A stretch of DNA of 64,000 bases, taken from NCBI GenBank assembly GCA_022059125.1, contig JAEUWY010000013.1, positions 1,116,001 to 1,180,000 of the forward strand. The letters are read 5' to 3'. Of this stretch, positions 56,799 through 64,000 are shown piece after piece; the first letter of the stretch is position 1, and the number at the start of each line of letters is the position of its first letter. The notes below the pieces were generated by a model that saw only the letters and a list, made by a program, of their open reading frames with translations, made no database searches and was not told the origin of the DNA. This stretch comes from Corynespora cassiicola (taxonomy: Eukaryota; Ascomycota; Dothideomycetes; Pleosporales; Corynesporascaceae). A program made the translations under genes and the position numbers.

Positions 56799-57500
56799 AT
56801 GCACTGGCCACTTCTTGCCGTCTTTTCGGCTATCTCCACGATCTCGGCGGCTGAGAAGCTTCTCTATCGCAACACGTTCAATGGGAGCGAGTCTATCGCG
56901 AGCTGGGTGGCCGAAGGCCCCCTCGTGGCCAACATCTCCAATGGCACACTTGAGCTGAGCGGCGCTGGTGCACCTGCCGACTACTTCGTGTATTGGCTTC
57001 CAGAAGTTTTTCCCGATCGTATTCGGGTTACTTGGGAATTCTCGCCCATCCAAGAACCGGGCCTAGCCATGTTCTTCTTTGGCGCCGAGTCTATTGCCGG
57101 TGGCAGCATATTTGACGAAGAGCTGGCGCCGCGGAACGGATCATATCCACAATACCACTCGGGTGATATTCGCACACTACACGCGAGCTATTTTCGAAGG
57201 AGGTGGCCTGAAGAACGCGCTTTTCATCTTGCAAATCTGAGGAAAAGCCCAGGATTCCACCTCGTTTCCCAGGGAGCCGATCCGCTAGCGCCCGTACCCG
57301 ATGCGAACGGCGCTTTCTACAAAGTCGAAGTGATCAAAGACAAGCGCAATGTCCGGTTTTTGATCAACGACTTACTGATATTTCAATGGGATGACACAAA
57401 GACAAATACCGGTCCTGTCGTAAGAGGAGGTCGCATTGGCTTTCGACAAATGCAACCGCTGATAGCTAGGTATCGCAACTTGGAAGTCTGGGAACTGTAA
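56799..57500 (+). CDS. Secreted DUF1961 (YesU-like) protein, 233 aa
   Basis: Single exon, 233 residues, signal peptide MHWPLLAVFSAISTISA. The mature protein shows the DUF1961 jelly-roll pattern: LYRNTFNGSESIASW, DYFVYWLPEVFPDRIRVTWEFSP, AMFFFGAESIAGGSIFDEELAPRNG, the YPQYHSGDIRTLHASYFRR block, LRKSPGFHLVSQGADPL, then GPVVRGGRIGFRQMQPL and RYRNLEVWEL. The bacterial relative YesU is encoded in the Bacillus subtilis yes region linked to rhamnogalacturonan use, and its fold is a galectin-like beta sandwich; the reaction is not established. The location upstream of a sugar porter, a regulator and a GH5 enzyme fits carbohydrate binding or processing outside the cell. Confidence 0.8.
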   Translation: MHWPLLAVFSAISTISAAEKLLYRNTFNGSESIASWVAEGPLVANISNGTLELSGAGAPADYFVYWLPEVFPDRIRVTWEFSPIQEPGLAMFFFGAESIAGGSIFDEELAPRNGSYPQYHSGDIRTLHASYFRRRWPEERAFHLANLRKSPGFHLVSQGADPLAPVPDANGAFYKVEVIKDKRNVRFLINDLLIFQWDDTKTNTGPVVRGGRIGFRQMQPLIARYRNLEVWEL

Positions 57501-58520
57501 CAATGAGCTTCAAAATATCTTGTTTGAGTGCCCATTGGTTTAAAGCTGTGCACACATTATTTTTCGGTCAACTCGAATTATTGTAGAAGTGTTTTTATAA
57601 CGTTTTCTGGCGTAGGAAAGCTCCGGGATCAGCTGCAATTCTACTCGCAGCAATGATCAGCCCTCTTTTTGTCGAGCCTCTCCGGATAAACTACCTCAAT
57701 GTTCATCCCACCTTGCTTCTGACTACACAAGGCTTTCGGGGCTGCAATAGGGCGCAATCTATGTTGTAGAGTTTCTGCATCGAGAAACCAGGTACTTGGC
57801 GGTTTTTCTCTCGCGGAAGGTAGCAGCCATTTCGACCCCAACACCTGCACTCAAAACTTTGTGTAATTCTGGAACTATCATTTTATGACCAAACCTAATC
57901 CATCCCTAAAGAAAGTATAACGAGTTTGGCCTCCCTGACATGCATATGGTCGTTGTTCAGACACAAGATTGACATCCATGTTTGGTCGCGAGTTTTTAAT
58001 CACATTGCAAACACTGATAACCCAGGCATGTTAACAGCAATAAAATTTGCGATTCGCCTCAAGGCTGCATTATGGCGTTAGATTTCCTCCATTTCCTGAT
58101 TTTCGAGACGGGGTTCTGCATCCGATCGAATGCTTCGACCGATCGAAGCGTGAGGCGAGTGTCGGATGAGACCGGTCCCCAAAGGGCCGATTCCGGCCGC
58201 CGCCCGCCCTAATGCTAGCTCCAGCGGGGTTCCCCAGACTGGACACAGTGCCGGAATCCTACCCCAGTCTAGAACCCCCCTGAGCGTATGTGCACCATCG
58301 TCTGCCCATCTTCCAATAGCAGTCTTCGGGGAATGTCGCTCGGTGGCTGAGGTGAGTAGCTGTCAATTTAACCGGTCGAGAAGAACCTCATCACCACAAC
58401 ATCGCCGACAATATCTATAAAGAGGCTAAGAGCTTATGCTGTTGATTCTCCCAGTCCATCTCTTTGATGAGACATCGCCCCTGCCTGTCCTCCTGCAACC
58501 TCTGACGTTCGCCCTTGACC
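57501..58520. other. Intergenic region, sugar-porter promoter
   Basis: 1 kb without a gene. The proximal part (58200-58290) holds clustered CreA-type motifs, listed separately. Confidence 0.5.
58224..58267. promoter_or_regulatory. Cluster of CreA-type SYGGRG motifs
   Basis: GCGGGG at 58224-58229, CCCCAG at 58232-58237 and CCCCAG at 58262-58267 (CTGGGG on the minus strand) match the carbon-catabolite repressor consensus SYGGRG. The first two form an inverted pair two bases apart. They lie about 260-300 bases upstream of the sugar-porter start codon. The motif is short, so function is inferred from clustering and context. Confidence 0.4.
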
Positions 58521-60197
58521 ATGGAGAAGATCGACACTGACACCATGGTTCACCATGAGAGTCTCCATGAGAAGACAGTCATTGATGAAGCCGCGCTACG
58601 AGCAGACCGTGATGATGAACAAGGATTGACTTTCAGTTACGTTGCTCGTCACCACCCAGGCTTGGTGTGGTGGTCGTTTTTCTACGCCATGTCGGCGGTT
58701 GGATGGTATGTTCGTGTCGCTAACGATCTGTGTGTCCGTGGCTGATATCGTTAGGGGATTCGACGCCCAAGTAAACGGTGCGATGATCTCCGTTGCATCA
58801 TTCCGACGTGATTTTGGCTACATGTTCGAAGGCCAAGCTGTACTTCCTGCAGATTGGCAGACCGCTTTCAACGTAGTCAGCTCCATCGGTCAGTTCTTTG
58901 GCGGCTTTTTGTGCGCATGGTGTGCGGATCGCATTGGTCGCAGATGGTCCTTGGTTATTGGAGTCGTCATATGCGCAGGCGGAATCGTTGGGCAGTTACT
59001 ATCCGCCACACGAGTCGCTTTTCTCATGAGTAAGCTCATACTGGGCTGGGGCTTGGGCTTTTACCTATCGATAGGCCCCTTGGTCACCTCTGAGGTAAGG
59101 TTTCACAAATACACCTTCATCTGAAACGCTCCTAATACCTGCAGATAACACCCGTTGTCCTTCGTGGTCTCTCTACTGCCGGCGTAAACCTCGGAATCGC
59201 AGTCGGACAACTGCTGTCGAACGCGGCCGTAAAAGGATTCGGTGAACGCACCGATCGATGGGCATACCGGGGACCGTTTGCCCTCCAGCTTTTTTTTGCT
59301 GTATTTCTCCTTGCTGGAGTTTGGTTCGCACCCGAATCCCCCTGGTATCTGGTGCGAAAGGGACGCTACGACGAAGCCGAGAATGCTATGAAAAAGCTGT
59401 GGGGCAAGAACAAGGACGTTTCGGTCAAGGTGGCCGCCATGAAAGCCAGTCATCTTGCTCACGCTGAGAAAGAAACACCTAGTATCTTGGAATGCTTCCG
59501 GGGAACGAACCTGATCCGCACGGGTATTTCTACGGGTGTCTTCCTGTGCCAACACCTCGTGGGTATCGTTTTCGTCCTTGGATACAGCAGCTACTTTTTC
59601 CAACTTGCTGGGCTAAATCCAGGGCGCAGTTTCGACTTGGGAGTGGGCGTCACTGCATGCGGCGTTCTTGGAAATTTCCTCTCCTGGTTCACCGTCAATC
59701 GTTTCGGACGTCGCTTCAACTTTATCCTGGGTATGGCTGTTCTCACATTGCTCCTCTTGCTCATCGGCATCATGGACGTGGTGCCTTCAAGTGGAGCCAA
59801 ATGGGTACAGGCTGCAGCGACGGTCGTTTATGCCTTTGTTTACTTCAACACCATTGGAGCTCTGGCATTCGTTCTCTTGGGTGAAGTGTCAACACCGTCG
59901 CTGCGCGGTCACACTACTGCGCTGGCTACAGCTACCCAGTCTATACTCGGAATTGCGATGAACGTGGCCATCCCATACATGGTGAATCCTGACGAGGCAA
60001 ACATGAGGGGAAAAGTCGGCTTTGTGTTTGGCGGTCTGGCCGCAGTCGGTACTGTGGTTTCCTTCTTCTACATTCCGGAACTCAAGGGCAAGTCTTTTGA
60101 TCAGATCAACATCTTGTTTGAAAACAAGGTTCCTCCCAGGCACATGGGTTCTTATCGGCTGGAAGATTCAGAGTACACTGAACATGAAAAAGCATAG
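58521..60197 (+). CDS. MFS sugar porter (maltose/alpha-glucoside permease-like), 525 aa
   Basis: Exons 58521-58705, 58755-59094 and 59145-60197 give 525 residues; introns are 49 and 50 bases. I start at the ATG at 58521 (ACCATGG); the frame is open just upstream but has no ATG. Sugar-porter marks are GFDAQVNGAMIS in helix 1, the loop CADRIGRRWSLVIG after helix 2, ESPWYLVRKGRYDEA after helix 6, VNRFGRRFNFILG after helix 8 and PELKGKSFDQINILFE at the end of helix 12. The form of these motifs, and the long N-terminal cytosolic segment, fit the fungal disaccharide/oligosaccharide permease branch. Its place between DUF1961, a Zn2Cys6 factor and GH5 suggests uptake of a product of cell-wall polysaccharide breakdown. 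Confidence 0.9.
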
Positions 60198-60561
60198 TCT
60201 TTCCATGATTGGAAGAGGAAAATTCGAGCAACGCTGAGAAATGTGTATGAAAATCGTTTCAGGGGCGTGTAGAACATGCAATGCAAAGAGTTTAGCGCAA
60301 TTCATCTTTCCCGAAGGTGCCCGGATGCTGCCCCTTAGCTCCTTTTTTCCCTTTAGTGACGCCTGCCAAGCAGGAATTAAACCGCGCGCCAACTCCCGAA
60401 ATGTGGCACGCTTCCCCACGCATGCGCTGGGTCTGAAAAGGCCGACACTCCCCATCACTCTGCTGCCCATGCATGATTCCACCCCCGCGCGGCTCTGAGA
60501 AGCCCCAGTCGTTAACTACTCGCTTCCCCAGTCCCGCGAGCCTGTCCAGTCCAGCAGGGGT
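60198..60561. promoter_or_regulatory. Promoter of Zn2Cys6 gene with CreA-type motifs
   Basis: 364 bases, rich in C. CCCCGC at 60483-60488, CCCCAG at 60503-60508 and CCCCAG at 60526-60531 match SYGGRG on the minus strand, all within 80 bases of the start codon. Confidence 0.4.
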
Positions 60562-62283
60562 ATGCAAGCCGAATCAGACTCACGGAAGCGACCCGCTCCC
60601 CGGGGGACGGCCGCCTACCCGCGGAAAAGAGCCGTTGCTGCATGCCAAACGTGTCGCTCTAGAAAGACAAAGTGCGATAATCGTCGGCCAGCATGTACGT
60701 TTTGCGAACGCGCCGGAGCTACGTGCAACTATTCTTCGCAAGATCTCTCCGCATACGACCCTGCCAGCCTGGCTATTCTCGATCGCCTGGATCAACTTGA
60801 GAATACCCTCAAGGCCCATATATCGTCTGGGGCGCCCCAAACATTCCTCGGAGCAAGTCAGTCGCCAGGAACCGCAGTATTCACGCCCAGCGTAGATGTC
60901 GAGCATGCATCTCATCCAACGCCCCTCAATCACTCCAGTGGTGATTGCGAGCAAGATATTGCGCCGCTTCCGAACACGGTAGAACACATATTGTCCTGGC
61001 CGGTTTTTCGAGAGCGGTTCCAGAGTCGCGCAAACCTGGTGCAACTGCTCCGACAGTCGCCGCCTTTGGATCGGCCCAAGAGTGTCAACTGCGACATTGA
61101 TAACGAGACGTGCAAACAACTGGTCGAACAATGCCTTCAACACGTACTCAGCAAGAATCCTGTACTTGAAGAAGAAGCCCTGAGGAAGACAATAAACCGA
61201 GTGTGTCTGAACGGTGTTAGTTGGGATGCGGACTCTTGCCTTGCACTTCTAGTGTGCGCTATTGGATCCATTGCCTCCCCAAAATCTAGTGATACCGACT
61301 GGGCGGCCTCTAGCTCGTATTTCGGAGCTGCACAGCGGCGCATTGGCATGTTGATGAGCTGGGATGGTATAGCCGTCCCGCAATGCTACTTCCTTGCCGG
61401 CGTATATTTCATGTACAACCTACGTCCGCTCGAGGCATGGCGCATGTTTGCGCAGGCCGTAGTGTGCATACATCCTGACAATCCCGAGGCCATGCCACCG
61501 GGTCATTATTCGCTGGAAGAATGTGTTTACTGGTCCTGCTGGAAGTCGGAAGTAGAGCTTCGGATGATCCTACAGCTGCCTAGTTTTGGTGTCATTGGGA
61601 ACCGATATCCCCCGCACATACCAGAACCGCCTGTCACAGATGCAGCACATGAACCTAAATGGTTCTACTACCTTGCTGACATATCTCTTCGGCGTCTCGA
61701 CATGAACATTCGGGAAACGGTTGCTACAGCCCTGGGACGCCAAATCGAAAAAGGTGCACGCTACACAAAGCTTGCTCGTGCGGTGCCAACCCTCGAAGAA
61801 CAGCTGAAGGACTGGGCCAAGTCAATGCCGGATGTGTTCAACATGTCCGATACAGAAGAGAGCGTCCTGGATTCCATTCTGAAAGGCCGCCTCCTAGACA
61901 GCTACGACATTCTGTACATCCCTTTCCTCGAGGCTGTCCTCGCGGCTGACGTGCCGCATGGCGAGGCTGTGGCTGTCATGGAAACATATGCCAGAAAAGC
62001 GCTTGAATGCTGCGTCGGACGTATGACCGGGCTGCATCAGAGATTTACTATCCGGCATCATGGCACTTGGCTGATGCTGCAGACTTGCATGAGAAGTGCC
62101 CTGTTGATACTTGCCGCGAGAGTTGCCGGTCATTCAGATCTGTTACCCGAAGGATGGGGTAGCGCAGTCTCCATTGCAGCAACGGCGCTGGCCTATTGGA
62201 AAGAGGAGTCTCCCGATGTTCAAGATCGGTTTGACATCTTGCGAACGTTGGGTGCGGAGTGCGGAGTAGATATCCCAGCCTAG
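60562..62283 (+). CDS. Zn2Cys6 transcription factor, 573 aa
   Basis: Single exon, 573 residues. The binuclear zinc cluster is C28-X2-C31-X6-C38-X6-C45-X2-C48-X6-C55 (CQTCRSRKTKCDNRRPACTF), preceded by a basic arm and followed by a short linker and a dimerisation helix (LAILDRLDQLENTLKAHI). The middle region (VCLNGVSWDADSCLALLVCAIGSIAS, GMLMSWDGIAVPQCYFLAG) and the helical remainder are the typical fungal regulator domain of the 'fungal_trans'-like type. As the only regulator in the group it is likely to control the adjacent sugar porter, DUF1961 and GH5 genes, but this is inferred from position. Confidence 0.9.
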   Translation: MQAESDSRKRPAPRGTAAYPRKRAVAACQTCRSRKTKCDNRRPACTFCERAGATCNYSSQDLSAYDPASLAILDRLDQLENTLKAHISSGAPQTFLGASQSPGTAVFTPSVDVEHASHPTPLNHSSGDCEQDIAPLPNTVEHILSWPVFRERFQSRANLVQLLRQSPPLDRPKSVNCDIDNETCKQLVEQCLQHVLSKNPVLEEEALRKTINRVCLNGVSWDADSCLALLVCAIGSIASPKSSDTDWAASSSYFGAAQRRIGMLMSWDGIAVPQCYFLAGVYFMYNLRPLEAWRMFAQAVVCIHPDNPEAMPPGHYSLEECVYWSCWKSEVELRMILQLPSFGVIGNRYPPHIPEPPVTDAAHEPKWFYYLADISLRRLDMNIRETVATALGRQIEKGARYTKLARAVPTLEEQLKDWAKSMPDVFNMSDTEESVLDSILKGRLLDSYDILYIPFLEAVLAADVPHGEAVAVMETYARKALECCVGRMTGLHQRFTIRHHGTWLMLQTCMRSALLILAARVAGHSDLLPEGWGSAVSIAATALAYWKEESPDVQDRFDILRTLGAECGVDIPA

Positions 62284-62568
62284 TCGAAGTTTGATTTCCC
62301 ATCGAGGTTCGCCCTGGAAGAGTCATCTGATGTTCGGGCCTTTTGCGCAATGACCATCGCGGAGTATCGGTCTACCCCGCTTGAGGTGGATCTTCGCGGA
62401 ATGTCGGCCTCGTCACGGGAACTCGGATCCTTGGAGAACACCAAGTTGCTTTGACGGTGTCTACCAGTTGGTATAAGAGAGATACTGCTCTTCTTAATTC
62501 TCATGTCCTGTATCTTCTAATCTTTTCAACATCTGAAATCCAGGATCCATCGCTCTTAACGTCAGAAA
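62284..62568. other. Intergenic region, GH5 promoter
   Basis: 285 bases; one CCCCGC (CreA type, minus strand) at 62375-62380. Nothing else seen. Confidence 0.4.
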
Positions 62569-64000
62569 ATGGCACCCGGAGCGATCATCTCAGAGTCGGC
62601 CTCGTCTGAGAGCGGATCGTGGCCTCGCTCTACCAGCATACTTCGCACGTCAGGAAGCTCCATCGTCGACGGAGATGGTAATAGGGTCATTCTCAAGGGC
62701 GTGGGTCTGGGAGGACACCTCAACATGGAGAACTTCATCACGGGATTCACAGGACACGAACACGAGCACAGGGAGGCACTGACTGCTGTGCTTGGAAAGG
62801 AAAAGGCCAAGTTTTACTTTGATCGATTCCTGGAATACTTCTTCACAGAGAAAGATGCCGAATTTCTGGCGTCCCTAGGAATGAATAGCATCCGCATTCC
62901 GGTCAACTACCGCCACTTTGAGGATGATATGAACCCAGGAGTCATCAAGCAAGAGGGATTCAGACTCGTCGATCGCGTAGTCAATGCCTGCGCCAAACAC
63001 GGGATATATGTCATAATAGACTTGCACACCGCTCCTGGCGGCCAGAATCAGGACTGGCACTCGGACTCTGGCATCACAAAAGCTTTGTTTTGGAAGTTTC
63101 GCCACTTTCAGGACCGAGTAGTAAACCTCTGGATAGAAATCGCAAGGCACTACCGCGGCAACCCAGTTGTTGCAGGCTACAATCCCCTCAATGAGCCTGC
63201 AGACCCTGAGCATGTCAATGTCATTGCATTCTACAACCGCGTTGAGAAGGCCATTCGTGGGGTGGATCCGGATCATATGCTCTTTTTGGACGGAAACACT
63301 TATTCAATGGATTTCACACACTTTCCCGAGGAGCCTCTACCAAACTCTGTCTATGCTTGTCACGATTATTCCTTCTTCGGCTTTCCTCGAGGCGGAACTT
63401 ATACTGGCTCTACCGAGCAAAAGGCCAAGCTGCGATCTTCTTTCGAAAGGAAAGTCAAATTCATGCGCGCAGCTCAAGTTCCTATCTACAACGGAGAATG
63501 GGGACCCGTCTATGCCTCCGGAGAAGAAAACGGAATGAGCGCACAGGAAGTGAATCAGCATCGCATAGAGCTGGTTCGCGAACAACTCCTCATCTATCGC
63601 GAATTCGACATCGACGTGCACTGGAGTATCTGGACATACAAGGACATCAACTACCAGGGAATGGTATATGTGAAGCCCGAATCGGCATATCTGCAGCTGC
63701 TCCAGCCATTCATCCAGAAGAAGAAGGACCTCAGCGCTGATTTCTGGGGTTCGAATGACGACAAGGTCAAGCACGTTTATGACCCATTTTTCAGCGCGAT
63801 CAAGGAATGGGTCCCTGAGCATCTCCACAAGAAGAAATACCCCAGTCCACTCTGGACGATTGAGAGACACTTTGAACGGGTGATTAGGGAAACCCTGCTC
63901 AGCGAGTATCTGGGTTGGGAGATGGCCGAATACTTTCAAGGGAAGAGTGAGCAGGAACTTGATCAACTAGCAGCATCCTTTAAATTTGAGAACTGTAACG
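62569..64000 (+). CDS. GH5 family glycosidase, 3' partial
   Basis: The frame runs open from the ATG at 62569 to the window end (477 codons, no stop). The protein has no signal peptide and starts with a Ser-rich leader. GH5-type (exo-beta-1,3-glucanase-like) marks are GVGLGGHLNMENFITGF, SLGMNSIRIPVNYRHFE, IDLHTAPGGQNQDWHSD, the acid/base Glu209 in GYNPLNEPAD, FLDGNTYSMDF, CHDYSFFGFP and the nucleophile Glu310 in YNGEWGPV, followed by DVHWSIWTYKDINYQGM. The lack of a signal peptide implies intracellular action on an imported oligosaccharide, which agrees with the sugar porter two genes upstream. The C-terminal end is outside the window. Confidence 0.9.
   Translation, partial: MAPGAIISESASSESGSWPRSTSILRTSGSSIVDGDGNRVILKGVGLGGHLNMENFITGFTGHEHEHREALTAVLGKEKAKFYFDRFLEYFFTEKDAEFLASLGMNSIRIPVNYRHFEDDMNPGVIKQEGFRLVDRVVNACAKHGIYVIIDLHTAPGGQNQDWHSDSGITKALFWKFRHFQDRVVNLWIEIARHYRGNPVVAGYNPLNEPADPEHVNVIAFYNRVEKAIRGVDPDHMLFLDGNTYSMDFTHFPEEPLPNSVYACHDYSFFGFPRGGTYTGSTEQKAKLRSSFERKVKFMRAAQVPIYNGEWGPVYASGEENGMSAQEVNQHRIELVREQLLIYREFDIDVHWSIWTYKDINYQGMVYVKPESAYLQLLQPFIQKKKDLSADFWGSNDDKVKHVYDPFFSAIKEWVPEHLHKKKYPSPLWTIERHFERVIRETLLSEYLGWEMAEYFQGKSEQELDQLAASFKFENCN

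Noticed and set aside
1..64000. tRNA genes, CRISPR arrays, transposons, Starship captains
   Set aside because: I looked for B-box-like GGTTCGANTCC, regularly spaced repeats, terminal repeats, integrase/transposase or tyrosine-recombinase motifs and saw none that hold up; weak A/B-box-like words lie inside coding exons.

Overview
The window is nuclear DNA of a filamentous ascomycete (Pezizomycotina). The evidence is short GT-AG introns of about 45-60 bases with CTRAY-type branch sites, single-copy fungal housekeeping genes, and Zn2Cys6 regulators, sugar porters and CAZymes between them. A dothideomycete-like fungus is plausible, but that is an inference. All gene models were spliced by eye from reading frames, splice signals and family knowledge; no database search was run.

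Layout. 0-6 kb: the ESF1 ribosome-biogenesis gene (partial), a 53-residue membrane protein, and a 999-residue protein with a degenerate nucleotidyltransferase-like head and a long disordered tail. 7-16 kb: a broken GH79-like gene, an F-box/TPR-like gene, a secreted tyrosinase and a GH115 xylan alpha-glucuronidase. 17-23 kb: ESA1 histone acetyltransferase and REX4 exonuclease (divergent), then an MFS transporter. 24-36 kb is AT-rich accessory DNA: a flavin-oxidase pseudogene, an AAA+ ATPase divergent from a DUF7708 protein, a flavin-oxidase fragment, and a secreted nucleotidyltransferase-fold protein. 36.5-38 kb: a GC-rich GT-B glycosyltransferase with a signal peptide. 39-48 kb is a housekeeping block: external NADH dehydrogenase, MDV1, chorismate mutase, ALG3 and an EIF1AD-like protein. 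49-56 kb: a divergent P450/O-methyltransferase pair and an unrecognised 581-residue protein. 56.8-64 kb: four co-oriented genes (DUF1961/YesU-like secreted protein, sugar porter, Zn2Cys6 factor, GH5 glycosidase) that look like a carbohydrate-use cluster, with CreA-type motifs between them.

The most interesting regions are the secreted nucleotidyltransferase / secreted glycosyltransferase pair (34.0-38.1 kb), the AAA+/DUF7708 locus set among decayed flavin-oxidase genes, and the DUF1961-transporter-regulator-GH5 cluster. No transposon, tRNA, CRISPR array or secondary-metabolite backbone gene was recognised. A degraded 5S rRNA-like stretch lies near 23.7 kb.
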